This document shows, in pieces, positions 33,482 to 43,262 of a DNA stretch of 43,769 bases. The stretch lies in NCBI GenBank assembly GCA_019636445.1, contig JAHBXO010000044.1, positions 1 to 43,769 of the forward strand, given 5' to 3'. This DNA is from Gemmataceae bacterium (GTDB lineage Bacteria > Planctomycetota > Planctomycetia > Gemmatales > Gemmataceae). How positions within the stretch are numbered: the first letter of the stretch is position 1; each line of letters opens with the position of its first letter. The notes under the pieces were generated by a model. The model worked only from the letters and a program-made list of their open reading frames with translations, made no database searches and had not been told where the DNA came from. A program made the translations under genes and the position numbers.

Positions 33482-33535
33482 ATGCCCGGTAACGTCACGG
33501 CGCGATGGCGGGAGCCGCCCCCTCCCCTGGCATAA
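33482..33535 (+). CDS. 17-codon ORF after the pump gene, possible truncated third operon gene
   Basis: GAGGTGACCT precedes ATG, and the product is MPGNVTARWREPPPPLA. It begins 51 nt after the pump stop codon. A second overlapping option is GTG at 33427 (4-nt overlap with the pump stop), giving 21 residues. Both are too short to identify; they could be remnants of a gene lost from the operon end. Confidence 0.25.
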   Translation: MPGNVTARWREPPPPLA

Positions 33536-34073
33536 CAGGTTCCGAGCTTATCGCACGAGACTCTCGAGGCAAGAAATCCTCGAGATATCGTTTCTGACCT
33601 TGGAAATCCAGCGTTTTCGTGAAGGGTAGGGAAGCGGAGGGAATAGCTCGAGATGTTTTCCCATTCACATACGATGTCCGAGCTGAAAAAGTCTCGAGTT
33701 GTGTAAACTAACAAGCCAATCCGGGTTCATGCAAAAACGCAACTGGAATCGAGTTAACAAGGCGGGACTTGATCGGTCGGTGGTCGCCTTTTCACGGCCT
33801 TCCGGCGGTTGTCAAGTATCATGTTATCTGCCGCGTTTCCATTGGAAATCGTAGGTTCTCGATGCCGTGTCAGCTCGAACCGCTTTGGCTTGTTCTCGCC
33901 GCACTATCCGACAGGATACTCCGCCAGACCGTCGAATTTCTCTGCGAATAGTAAAGGATTTTGCGGAGCAAGTTGCCAGATCGGATCGCGATCACGCCGC
34001 ACGAACTGTCCCGATTGTCGAGGTACGCGCGCATGATTGATTTGGCCAACCAACGATAGAAGACGAGTAATCC
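33536..34073. other. Intergenic region with four clustered CTCGAG sites
   Basis: No gene is supported. CTCGAG occurs at 33563, 33579, 33647 and 33693, that is four times in about 135 nt. The remainder (33720-34073) is moderately AT-rich and precedes the kinase-WD40 gene; TTGTCA near 33819 may belong to its promoter, but no convincing -10 partner is seen. Confidence 0.5.
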
Positions 34074-37000
34074 ATGTTAAGTGAACGTGATGTTTTCACG
34101 AATGCCATGGACTGCGCAAACCCGGTAGATCGAGCGGCATTCTTGGCCGCGATCGAAGTCGAAGATCCCGCCCTCGCCCAACGCGTTCGGCTCCTCCTTC
34201 TTGCAAATGACACGACTGATAGCCTCCTCGACATGCCGGCCGATGCGCCTTTCGAGTTCAAAGTCGGAGTCTCGACACAGAAAACACTCGCGACGCAGGC
34301 CTCCGACCCTCACGCAACCCGCTCGGTCAACCGCCGCGGCGCGAAGGGGCCGCACGAACCTCGCATTCAAGTCGAGGGGTTCGAGATCGGGGAAGTCCTC
34401 GGGCGGGGCGGAATGAGCGTCGTGTACAAGGCCGAACAGTTGTCCCTAAAACGCACCGTCGCACTGAAGATGATGCTGGCCGGCGCGCACGCGGGGCCTG
34501 ACCAGAAAGCGAGGTTCAGGATAGAGGCCGAGGCCGTGGCCCGATTGCAGCACCCGAATATTGTGCAAATTCACGAGGTCGGCGAGTCGGGTGGCTATCC
34601 GTACTGCGCGCTGGAATATGTCGCGGGTGGGACTCTCGCTGAACGGTTGGGCGGCAAGCCGATGCCGGCCAAGGAAGCTGCCAAATTGGTTGAAACGTTG
34701 GCCCGGGCCATGCAGCTGGCCCACAGCCGAAACGTGGTCCATCGCGACCTGAAGCCGTCCAACATCATGATGACAGCCGACGGCATTCCCAAAATCACGG
34801 ATTTCGGTTTGGCACGGCAGTTGGACCGGGAGACCGGCGCGACGCATACCGGACTCTTGTTGGGGACGCCTTCGTACATGGCTCCCGAACAGGCATCCGG
34901 GTACGCGCATGAGGCCGGACCCGCGGCCGACGTGTACGCCCTCGGCGCGATCCTTTACGATTGTCTCACGGGCCGGGCACCGTTCGGCGGCAGTACGCTC
35001 GCGGAGACGCTCGATCAAGTTCGTTCGCGGGAGCCGGAGCCGCCGTCGCGCCGGGTGCCGGGCGTGCCGGTCGATCTCGAGACGATTTGCCTGAAATGTT
35101 TGCGGAAGGAATCGGAAAACCGCTACGCGTCGGCACTGGAGTTGGCGGCGGAATTGGCCCGTTTTCAGAATAACGAACCGATTCTGGCTCGGCCGGTGGG
35201 TCGAATTGAACGGGCCGGCAAGTGGGTGAAACGAAATCCGGTCGTGGCGGCCTCGCTGGCATTCCTCGTGTCCATCCTCGTTTGTGTCACGCTCGCGTCT
35301 TTGATCGTCGCGGATCAATTTCGCGACATGGCGAATGTGCAGGCCGAACTGGCCGAGAAAGAGAAGAACGCACGCATCGCGGCCGACGAAGCGCGGGACG
35401 TGAGCCGTCGGGAGTTATATCACGCGGAAACGACGCTCGTTTTGCGTTCAACTTTCGAGCTGGGAAGTATCGAACGGCTCTCGGCCCACGCGAAACGATG
35501 GGAACCGAGATCCGACGAAGCCGAGTTGCGCGGTTGGGAATGGCAGCTGGTACGAGGACTGTCGAAACCGCTTGTGAAAGTCAACTTCCCGCTGACCGCG
35601 GACGCTGTCGCGAATACGTCGGATGGCCGGAATCTCATTGTCAACGTCGGTAGAAAATTGACACTGATCGATCTGGAGACGGGCGTGCAAAACCGTCAGT
35701 GGATCGTACCGGATTCCCTCGGTTCGGCCGATTCCCTTCAACAGGAGCGGTCGGGCGACCGGATTGCCATCTCCAAAGGGACACGAGTGGGAGTGTTCGA
35801 TACCGAGAACGGGACAACAACATGGGAGCGACCCGCGGCTGGCCACCCGCGAATGGCGTGGGTTCCGAATTCCAATCGGGTCGCGTACCTCGATCGCGAC
35901 GGCGTGTGCCGGATTGCCGATGCGGACACCGGCGCCGAATTGCGTTCATTCTCGAAGTTGCACGAGGCCTTCGCGTTTAGCCCCGACGGCCGGTGGTTCG
36001 CGACTGTGATCATGTTGAATTATCCCACACACGGCCTGCAAATTTGGAAAACCGAGGATTGGAGCGAGGCCAGGACGATTCCCATCGGAAAGTACGATTC
36101 GCGGTCGATCTCCTGGTCACCCGATGGAAATGCCGTTGCCGTGGCGGATTTCATCGGCCAAGTCTTTCTCATCGATCCCGCTTCCGGTGCGATAGCACGA
36201 ACTCTCGAAGCGAACGGCCTCATGAACTCCTGTCTCGCGTGGCGACCCGATGGACGATGCCTTGCTGCCGGCGATAACGGCGGATTGATTCGCGTTTGGG
36301 AAACCGATAGTTGGGAGCAAGTGCCGTTATGTCGTCGCGTGACAGGGACAATTCATACACTCGGGTGGCGTGCGGATGGTACCGAACTGCTCGCTCGAGA
36401 TTCCAAAGGAAATGTCCATTTCTGGCCAATGAATCGGCGACCCGCAGAATGGTCGTTTCATTTTGGAACGAAGTTGTCCAACACCTCCTACTTGACCTGC
36501 GCCTGGCATCCGGATGGTAAGCAGATTGCCGGGTCCGGAGCGGCTCCCGGCACCATCATTTGGGGAGCCGATGGCCTGCGAAAGCGGAAAGTTTCCGGCG
36601 TCGAATGGCAGTGGAGCGATGATGGAAAACTGAGCGCAAGCGTCCTCGGCGAATTCATCACGGTGTGGGACGCCGACGGAACGGCGGTTGCCAGAGTTGA
36701 ACTCGTCGGGCAACCCAAGGTCTTGGCCTGGCAGCCCCAGAACCAGACGTTGGCGATTCGTACGGCCGATCGCATCTCGCTCTGGAAGCCATTGTCGGAG
36801 CCAAAGCCACTCGTGGTCAGCGGCGGGGCAATTCCGAAGTCGATCGATTTCCGATCTGGTGGGGGGTTGGCCTGGTCGCCGGACGGCCGTCAACTCGCAT
36901 TTGGAGTGGAACGATCCCGCGAGGAAAGAACCTGGGAGATTCAGATTCTGAACTTGGCCGATCGTGAGGTCGTTGCAACACATGCCGGTCGGAACGGGCA

Positions 37001-37352
37001 AATATTGGCGCTCGCCTGGTCGCCGGACGGTCGTCAACTCGCCGTATGCCGCGAGGAACCGAACGTGAGTCTCTACGACGCTGCGACCGGTCGCATGGTG
37101 CGGGAACTGACGGGTCACGGAGCAACGGTGAATACTGTGGCGTGGTTACCCGATGGCACCCGAATCGCAACGGGGAGTGCGGACGGGTTGGTCAAAGTTT
37201 GGGACTCTCTCACCGGCCGTGCCACCGTGACATTCGATCTGGGTAGCGTCGTCCGGCATGTCGCCTGGTCGCGCAACGGTTCGTCGCTCGCTGCGGCGGC
37301 CGAGAACGGTATGATCCGTGCGTGGGATATCGGTTCTGGAAAGTCGGATTGA
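34074..37352 (+). CDS. Transmembrane serine/threonine kinase with WD40 repeat sensor domain
   Basis: 1092 residues. The N-terminus (residues 1-60) is the helical lead typical of planctomycete kinases (DRAAFLAAIEVEDPALAQRVRLLL). The kinase spans about 100-370: GRGGMSVVYKAEQ, catalytic Lys in VALKMML, HRDLKPSN (His223), Asp243 of DFG, GTPSYMAPEQ, then DVYALGAILYDCLTG. A transmembrane helix (VVAASLAFLVSILVCVTLASLIV) follows near residue 390, then a coiled coil (about 415-455). From about 500 to the end are WD40-type repeats (FSPDGRWFATV, WSPDGNAVAVADF, GHGATVNTVAWLPDGTRIATGSADGLVKVWD), outside the membrane by topology. It is an intact receptor-like kinase. The sigma factor gene follows on the same strand. 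No ribosome site is apparent. Confidence 0.92.
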   Translation: MLSERDVFTNAMDCANPVDRAAFLAAIEVEDPALAQRVRLLLLANDTTDSLLDMPADAPFEFKVGVSTQKTLATQASDPHATRSVNRRGAKGPHEPRIQVEGFEIGEVLGRGGMSVVYKAEQLSLKRTVALKMMLAGAHAGPDQKARFRIEAEAVARLQHPNIVQIHEVGESGGYPYCALEYVAGGTLAERLGGKPMPAKEAAKLVETLARAMQLAHSRNVVHRDLKPSNIMMTADGIPKITDFGLARQLDRETGATHTGLLLGTPSYMAPEQASGYAHEAGPAADVYALGAILYDCLTGRAPFGGSTLAETLDQVRSREPEPPSRRVPGVPVDLETICLKCLRKESENRYASALELAAELARFQNNEPILARPVGRIERAGKWVKRNPVVAASLAFLVSILVCVTLASLIVADQFRDMANVQAELAEKEKNARIAADEARDVSRRELYHAETTLVLRSTFELGSIERLSAHAKRWEPRSDEAELRGWEWQLVRGLSKPLVKVNFPLTADAVANTSDGRNLIVNVGRKLTLIDLETGVQNRQWIVPDSLGSADSLQQERSGDRIAISKGTRVGVFDTENGTTTWERPAAGHPRMAWVPNSNRVAYLDRDGVCRIADADTGAELRSFSKLHEAFAFSPDGRWFATVIMLNYPTHGLQIWKTEDWSEARTIPIGKYDSRSISWSPDGNAVAVADFIGQVFLIDPASGAIARTLEANGLMNSCLAWRPDGRCLAAGDNGGLIRVWETDSWEQVPLCRRVTGTIHTLGWRADGTELLARDSKGNVHFWPMNRRPAEWSFHFGTKLSNTSYLTCAWHPDGKQIAGSGAAPGTIIWGADGLRKRKVSGVEWQWSDDGKLSASVLGEFITVWDADGTAVARVELVGQPKVLAWQPQNQTLAIRTADRISLWKPLSEPKPLVVSGGAIPKSIDFRSGGGLAWSPDGRQLAFGVERSREERTWEIQILNLADREVVATHAGRNGQILALAWSPDGRQLAVCREEPNVSLYDAATGRMVRELTGHGATVNTVAWLPDGTRIATGSADGLVKVWDSLTGRATVTFDLGSVVRHVAWSRNGSSLAAAAENGMIRAWDIGSGKSD

Positions 37353-37441
37353 GGCAACGGGCAAATCGTGAGCATTAAACGCGACTTTTGCGGTTCCAAA
37401 AATCGACTCTTGAGAACGATTTCGCTCGGAGAAATGATCGA

Positions 37442-37469
37442 TTGTCGTGCCAATGTCGCAGCCTAAACT
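37442..37469 (+). promoter_or_regulatory. Candidate promoter of the sigma factor, leaderless-type start
   Basis: TTGTCG (37442-37447), 16 nt, then TAAACT (37464-37469), 6 nt before the ATG at 37476. With no Shine-Dalgarno visible, the mRNA would begin at the start codon or within a few nt of it. Confidence 0.35.
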
Positions 37470-37475
37470 ACCGCC

Positions 37476-38033
37476 ATGTCCGAAGTGACTCGCATTCTCG
37501 ACTCGGCGACGTCGGGCGATCCGAAAGCGGCGGCCGAACTGCTCCCGCTCGTTTACGACGAACTGCGCAAGTTGGCGGCCGCGCGCATGGCCCAGGAATC
37601 CGCGGGCCAAACCCTGCAACCGACCGCGCTCGTCCACGAGGCCTTTCTCCGCCTGGTCGGCACGACGGACGCGCCCCGGTGGCAGAACCGCGGGCACTTC
37701 TTCGCCGCCGCAGCCGAGGCGATGCGACGCATCCTCATCGAATCGGCCCGGCGAAAACGCGGTCCGGAACGGGGCGGCCACCTCACCCGTCGAGAACTCG
37801 AATACGAACTACCCGCCGAACTGGGACGGTCCGATCAACTGCTCCAACTCGACGAAGCGCTCGACCGTCTCGCGGTCGTCGAACCGCGCGCCGCCGAGAT
37901 CGTGAAGTTGCGATACTTTGCCGGTTTGAAAGTCGCTGAAATCGCGCTAGCCCTTGGAATTTCTCCTCGCACCGTCGACGCCGACTGGGCCTACGCCCGG
38001 GCCTGGCTCGTCACCGCCCTTCGCGAAGAGTAA
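37476..38033 (+). CDS. ECF-type RNA polymerase sigma factor (planctomycete ECF subfamily)
   Basis: 185 residues. Region 2 spans about residues 5-85 (AAELLPLVYDELRKLAAARM, then SAGQTLQPTALVHEAFLRLV and HFFAAAAEAMRRILIESARRK). Region 4 is at about 125-180 (LDEALDRLAVVEPRAAEIVKLRYFAG, LKVAEIALALGISPRTVDADWAYARAWL). The sequence TLQPTALVHEAFLRLV with ARRKRGPERGG is the pattern of the planctomycete/acidobacterial ECF group (TIGR02999), whose genes are often next to kinase genes, as here. There is no dedicated anti-sigma gene; control through the kinase at 34074-37352 is a likely hypothesis. The large surface protein gene starts 118 nt downstream and may be in its regulon. Confidence 0.92.
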   Translation: MSEVTRILDSATSGDPKAAAELLPLVYDELRKLAAARMAQESAGQTLQPTALVHEAFLRLVGTTDAPRWQNRGHFFAAAAEAMRRILIESARRKRGPERGGHLTRRELEYELPAELGRSDQLLQLDEALDRLAVVEPRAAEIVKLRYFAGLKVAEIALALGISPRTVDADWAYARAWLVTALREE

Positions 38034-38151
38034 TCGTTCGCTTCGGAATAGTTCGGATTTCCTCGCGCGATTCCGCGCTCGCTCTCGCATTGAACGCAAC
38101 GGCCGCCCACGGAACCACTCCGATCCACGGCAGCCGTCCAAGAGTATCGCC

Positions 38152-41100
38152 ATGAAGCGTTGGATTCGCAAGCTCTTCCCCGCCGGTCACCGGCCCATCA
38201 GCCGCCAAGAACGGTTCAACCTGCTCGCACTTGAGGATCGCACGAACCCAGTTGTAACAACATCGTTCGTTGGCGGGACGCTCACGATCAATCTTTCCGG
38301 GAGTGCGGATTTCGCCCTGATCGAAGCGAATAGCAACGAGGGCGACGCCCAGACCTCGATCCGCGTTTCCGACAAGAACCCGCCGACGACGGGGAATCTT
38401 CAAACCTTTAACGGCGTGAACTCCATCTCGGTCAACAACACCTCCGGCAATCTCTTCAACAACACCCAGGTCCTCCTTCTCAGTTTCAGCGTGTTCACCG
38501 CTCCGCGGATCAATCTCTCGGGGTCGTTCTCCGTCAACAATTTCGTCTCCCAGGTTATCACATCGCAGTTGAACCCGCTCACCGCGAGCGACATCTCAAT
38601 CGAAACTATGAAGCTGAGCGACAATCGCAGTACGCCGAACGCCCCGCGACCGCAGTTCTCCGCGCCAAGCATACGGATTACCGCGACCGGATCCGGCGAT
38701 GCCATTGGCAGTGCCCAGTCCCCTCTCGGCCTCGATGGCGGATCTGGGCTACTGATCGCGAACACCACTCAGAACAACGGCAACCAGTACTTTGCCCTCA
38801 AATCCGGACAGATTCGCAACGTCAACGGCCAGATTGATCAGATCAACGCCGGGACGGGAACGGTCAATCTCTTTGGCGGACAACTCTTTGGTCTTGGAAA
38901 TAACGACTTCGGTGATCAGACGATTTTCAACCTCGACCCGAACGCCGTGATGACGGTGTTCAATTCCGAAACCATTGGAGGACTGAACGGCACCGGCAAT
39001 GTTGGGGTCTCGGCCGGCGGTGTAAAAACGCTCGTCGTGGGTGGAGGGAACACCAGCAGTCAGTTCGATGGCACCCTCAAGGATGTCGCCGGTACGCCCG
39101 CGGGACCCGGGGGCGTGCTCGCCCTGGCAACCACCGGCACGGGTACGTTCAAACTGACCGAAGCGACGAGCAACTACACAGGCGACGTGACGATCAACTC
39201 CGGTAGCACACTCGTTGTCCAGACAGCAGATCTGAACAATGACAACCCGACATCCAGTGCACTCGGCAACCCGTCAAAGTCGCGAAATATTAACGTCGTC
39301 GGGACACTCAATATCGCAAGTGGCTCACTGTTCGGCAGCGCCTCAGCGACTCCATCGGTGATCTTAAACGTCAATGGCGGGACAGTTACGAACTCAAATA
39401 ATGCCGCGACGACATTTGGACCCATTGTTCTCAACGGCGGCACCATGGCCGCAACCGGAGGTTTCAACCAAGACTATCAAGCGTTCATCCTCAGCGGATC
39501 GCTCACTGTTGGTGGGAATGCACCCTCCAAAATCACTGGGACCGGCGCCAACGCCGGCATCAATCTGGGCGCCAACACACAGATCACCGTCGCCGACGCC
39601 ACCGGCAATGGGAACGCCGACCTGGTCATCTCGGCCCGGATCTTCAATCAGAACGGAAATAAAAGTTCTGCGCCCGGTGGGTTCACACTCAACGGTCCTG
39701 GCAAGTTAGAACTGAATGCCGTGAATGCCTACACCGGCCAAACGACGGTTGCGTCCGGGATCCTTGGCGGCACGGGGACGATTGTCGGTCCCGTTCTCGT
39801 TCAAAGCGGAGGTACGATTCAGCCAGGTTCCACGACGGCGGGCACTCTCTCCACGGGAATGGTCACGTTCCAATCCGGTGGCACCTTCGGTGTGAAGATC
39901 AACGGCTCAACAGCCGGCCAGTTTGATGTGCTCAAGGTGGCTGGCACCGTGAACCTCGGCAACGCAAAACTCGTTTTGGCCGATTCGGTCTTCGCCACCG
40001 GCCCGATCACCATCATCAACAACGATGGAACCGACCCGATCACCGGCATGTTCGCGCAAGGCAATGTCGTAACGGGGACCACTGGCAATTACGCCATCAA
40101 TTACCAGGGCGGCGATGGCAATGACGTGGTCTTGACGCCGCTGCTGCCCGCCGGGCCGCTCCTGGTGGATAACGCGGGCGACGCGGACGACGGGAACTAC
40201 GCCGTGGGGCAACTCACGCTGCGCGAGGCGATCAATCTGTCCAACCAGAACCCCGGCGCGGACACGATCACCTTCAGCGCGAAACTCGGCGATATCGTCC
40301 TGTCATCGGCGGAGTTGGCCATCACGGATAAAACCGGAACCACAACCATCACGGGGCCGACGACCGGCACGCAAGTGGTGCGACGAGACACCAGCGATAC
40401 CTTCCGCATCTTCAACATCAACGCTGGCGCGAGCGCTTCGATATCCAATTTGACGATCCGGGACGGATTCGCCCTCGCCAATGGTGGCGGGATCCTGAAC
40501 TTCGGCACGCTCTCGGTCACAAACAGCACCATCGCGGATAATGCGACCCAATTCGATGGAGGAGGCATCTGGAATAACGGGGTGCTGACCGTCACGACTA
40601 GCACCATTTCCGGGAATAACGCTCAGGCCGGTGATTTCTCGCCCGGGACCAGCGGCGGCGGTGGCATCTTCAACGTTGGCACGCTGACCCTCACGAATAG
40701 CACCATCTCGGGGAACGTCGCCTTCGATGGAAGCAAGAAGACTAACGGTGCGGTCGGCGGTGGAATTAACAACTTCGGAACGCTCACCATCACCAACGCG
40801 ACAATCACGAACAATCGTGCGGAGGCTTCTGGCGGCGGTGGTGGAATTCTCAACAACAATTCCGGTACCCTCCTCGTGAACACGATTATCGCGGGGAATT
40901 TCGGAGGTTCCGCGCCGGGCCAAATGGGGTCCGCGAATGATGTTTCCGGACAGGGTGTCAACACTTCGAGTTCCAATAACGTCATCGGCGATGCGGCCTC
41001 AGCCGGCGGGCTGACCAACAACTTTAATTTCTCCACCAACACCGGCAACTTTGTGGGCGTCGCCGACGTCCTCAATCCCACACTCGCCAATAATGGCGGT

Positions 41101-42810
41101 CCGACGCGCACACATGCGATCAACCCGAACGGCCCCGCGATCGGTACCGGTTCCAAGTCCGCCGCCCCGGCCGCCGACCAGCGCGGTTTCATGCGGCCCG
41201 CCGACCCGACTTTCTTCCCCGACATCGGCGCGGTCGAACCGCAACTTCTTTCGCTCGCGCCGCCGAATTTGATTAACGGCTCGCTCAATACGCCCTACAA
41301 CCAAACGCTCACCGCGTCCCTTCCCGGGCTACCCGCTGGAACCACGTTCACGTTCGCGCTCGACAGCGGCAACCTGCCGGCCGGGCTTACTCTCAGTTCC
41401 GCCGGCGTCATCTCCGGTACGCCGACTTCCACGGGGACCGCCAACTTCTCGATTACTGCAACGGCGAGTACGGGCGACCTCGCGTTACCTTCCGCTCGAT
41501 CCATCACGATAACCGCGACCAAGTCGCCACCGACGATCTCCAACATCGTGAATCAAGCCGGTCAACCGAGTGCCGTAATCGGACCGATCGGTTTCACCGT
41601 GGGTGACGCCGAGACGGCGGCCGGAGCGCTGTCCGTCACGGCCAAGAGTTCCAATACCGTGCTCGTTCCGGTAAACAATGTGACCTTCGGCGGCAGCGGA
41701 GGCAATCGCACCGTTTCGGTCACACCCGTCGCCGGTCAAACGGGGACCACGACGATTACCGTCACCGTCACCGATGGCAACGGTGCGACGGCCAATGATA
41801 CCTTCCTCGTGACGATCTCAACCACGCCCACGGGGCCAAATCGTCTCCTCGTAGGATTCCAGCAGTTCGCCGCCGGTGCCGACGCCGGTGGATCCGCCGT
41901 TACGCTCTTCAATCCGGACGGTTCCCCGCGATTCTCCGTCACGCCGTTCCCGGGCTTCACCGGTGGTGTGCGTACCGCCGCAGCCGACTTCAACAGCGAC
42001 GGCGTTGCCGACATCATCGCCGGCACCGGCCCCGGTCGCGCCACCCGCGTCGTCGTCCTCGATGGCATAACGCAGAAACAACTGTTCACCGTCGACCCCT
42101 TCGAAGCGAGCTTCACTGGTGGGGTCTACGTCGCGGCTGGCGACGTGAACGGCGACGGCGTGCAGGACCTCGCAATCACGCCCGACGAGGGCGGCGGACC
42201 CCGCGTCGACATGTACTCCGGCAACGGCTTCGCCAAGATCGTCAGTTTCTTCGGTATCGACGACGTCAACTTCCGAGGCGGTGCCCGTGCGACCATCGCA
42301 GACATGACCCGTGACAGCGTGGGCGATTTGATCGTGGTTGCCGGCTTCGGCGGCGGACCGCGCGTCGCCGCCTTCGACGGCACGACCCTCTCCAAGACGC
42401 CCGAGAAGATCTTCGGCGACTTCTTCGCCTTCGAGCAGACCTTGCGCAACGGCATCTTCGTGACAGCCGGCGACCTGAACGGCGACGGGTTCGCGGATCT
42501 CATCGCTGGCGGCGGACCGGGCGGCGGACCGCGCGTGCTCGTCTTCGATGGACAGAGTTTGCTGAGCAATCAGTACGAGCACCTGGCCAACTTCTTCGGC
42601 GGCGACCCGGACAGCCGCGGCGGCATCCGATTGGCCGTGAAGGACCTGGATGGCGACAACCGCGCCGACCTCGTGGTCGGTTCGGGATCGAGGGCCGGCT
42701 CCCGCGTGACGGCGTATCTGGGCAAGAACATTGCCCCCGCCGGCACGCCGTCGAACGCCCTAAACTTCGACAGTTTCGCCGGCTTCACCGGCGGCGTCTT
42801 CGTGGGCTGA
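38152..42810 (+). CDS. Giant exported repeat protein (autotransporter-type beta repeats, Ig-like, FG-GAP)
   Basis: 1552 residues from the ATG at 38152; the frame is open to 37954, but that part overlaps the sigma factor gene. The start carries RQERFNLLALEDRTNPVV, the planctomycete export/anchor-type motif. Domains: an unassigned Asn/Ser-rich region with beta strands (30-310), autotransporter-associated beta-strand repeats (about 325 and 518; NYTGDVTINSGSTLVVQT, AYTGQTTVASGILGGTGTI), a CSLREAI-like start (LTLREAINLSNQNPGADTI, about 686), polymorphic-outer-membrane-type repeats (about 760-970; TNSTISGN), He-PIG/Ig-like domains (1040-1225), and four or five FG-GAP/VCBS-like Ca-binding repeats (DFNSDGVADIIAG, DVNGDGVQDL, DLNGDGFADLIAG). 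It is likely a surface adhesin or envelope protein. Confidence 0.88.
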   Translation: MKRWIRKLFPAGHRPISRQERFNLLALEDRTNPVVTTSFVGGTLTINLSGSADFALIEANSNEGDAQTSIRVSDKNPPTTGNLQTFNGVNSISVNNTSGNLFNNTQVLLLSFSVFTAPRINLSGSFSVNNFVSQVITSQLNPLTASDISIETMKLSDNRSTPNAPRPQFSAPSIRITATGSGDAIGSAQSPLGLDGGSGLLIANTTQNNGNQYFALKSGQIRNVNGQIDQINAGTGTVNLFGGQLFGLGNNDFGDQTIFNLDPNAVMTVFNSETIGGLNGTGNVGVSAGGVKTLVVGGGNTSSQFDGTLKDVAGTPAGPGGVLALATTGTGTFKLTEATSNYTGDVTINSGSTLVVQTADLNNDNPTSSALGNPSKSRNINVVGTLNIASGSLFGSASATPSVILNVNGGTVTNSNNAATTFGPIVLNGGTMAATGGFNQDYQAFILSGSLTVGGNAPSKITGTGANAGINLGANTQITVADATGNGNADLVISARIFNQNGNKSSAPGGFTLNGPGKLELNAVNAYTGQTTVASGILGGTGTIVGPVLVQSGGTIQPGSTTAGTLSTGMVTFQSGGTFGVKINGSTAGQFDVLKVAGTVNLGNAKLVLADSVFATGPITIINNDGTDPITGMFAQGNVVTGTTGNYAINYQGGDGNDVVLTPLLPAGPLLVDNAGDADDGNYAVGQLTLREAINLSNQNPGADTITFSAKLGDIVLSSAELAITDKTGTTTITGPTTGTQVVRRDTSDTFRIFNINAGASASISNLTIRDGFALANGGGILNFGTLSVTNSTIADNATQFDGGGIWNNGVLTVTTSTISGNNAQAGDFSPGTSGGGGIFNVGTLTLTNSTISGNVAFDGSKKTNGAVGGGINNFGTLTITNATITNNRAEASGGGGGILNNNSGTLLVNTIIAGNFGGSAPGQMGSANDVSGQGVNTSSSNNVIGDAASAGGLTNNFNFSTNTGNFVGVADVLNPTLANNGGPTRTHAINPNGPAIGTGSKSAAPAADQRGFMRPADPTFFPDIGAVEPQLLSLAPPNLINGSLNTPYNQTLTASLPGLPAGTTFTFALDSGNLPAGLTLSSAGVISGTPTSTGTANFSITATASTGDLALPSARSITITATKSPPTISNIVNQAGQPSAVIGPIGFTVGDAETAAGALSVTAKSSNTVLVPVNNVTFGGSGGNRTVSVTPVAGQTGTTTITVTVTDGNGATANDTFLVTISTTPTGPNRLLVGFQQFAAGADAGGSAVTLFNPDGSPRFSVTPFPGFTGGVRTAAADFNSDGVADIIAGTGPGRATRVVVLDGITQKQLFTVDPFEASFTGGVYVAAGDVNGDGVQDLAITPDEGGGPRVDMYSGNGFAKIVSFFGIDDVNFRGGARATIADMTRDSVGDLIVVAGFGGGPRVAAFDGTTLSKTPEKIFGDFFAFEQTLRNGIFVTAGDLNGDGFADLIAGGGPGGGPRVLVFDGQSLLSNQYEHLANFFGGDPDSRGGIRLAVKDLDGDNRADLVVGSGSRAGSRVTAYLGKNIAPAGTPSNALNFDSFAGFTGGVFVG

Positions 42811-42972
42811 GACTCACTCCGTCCCAGGATCGAACAGTTTTTGAACTCGTGCCTTGGTCTTTCGAATAGATAGATCTTCGGGATTTCGGTGTCCGTTCGG
42901 CCGAATGGCTTCTTGATTAGCGTGGAAGCCTCGGGGGGGGGCGTCCTCCGAGAAATTCTCTGTCATGCTTAA

Positions 42973-43262
42973 CCCGCACGTGATCCCACCCGCGAGCAGT
43001 TCTGCCGACAAGCAATCACTGACCAACAGGCCAGCGGACGCACCGTCCTCGACTTCTTCCACGACCGTCAGTTTGCCGAGACGTCCTTCCACCACTGGCG
43101 ACGCGTACTCCGCAACACGACGCGGCCGCCGCCCCGCGAACCGCGACTCCGGTATTCGTGCCGTTGACAGTGCGGCCGCCGGTCCCAGAACCGCCGGCCC
43201 TGTCGAGGTCCGCTGCCCGTCGGGCCACAATGTGACCCTGTCCGTCGGACGCTGCCACCCTG
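42973..43262 (+). pseudogene. Decayed IS66 TnpA-like gene fragment
   Basis: One frame, closed by a TGA, reads DPTREQFCRQAITDQQASGR then TVLDFFHDRQFAETSFHHWR then RVLRN, the N-terminal pattern of the IS66 accessory protein TnpA (W/F-R-x-x-I-x-D-x-x-x-S-G-x-T...F-x-x-x-x-x-x-x-S-F-x-x-W-R-R). Downstream the homology passes into other frames (VFVPLTVRPPVPEPP, then VEVRCPSGHNVTLSV), so at least two frameshifts have occurred. It stops near GCTGCCACCCTG, where minus-strand integrase sequence begins. No start codon or ribosome site is evident. An upstream stop (TAA) lies at 42970-42972. Confidence 0.6.

Noticed and set aside
33457..33714. 85-codon minus-strand frame after the pump gene
   Set aside because: No ribosome site or known motif; it crosses the CTCGAG cluster and the short plus-strand ORF.
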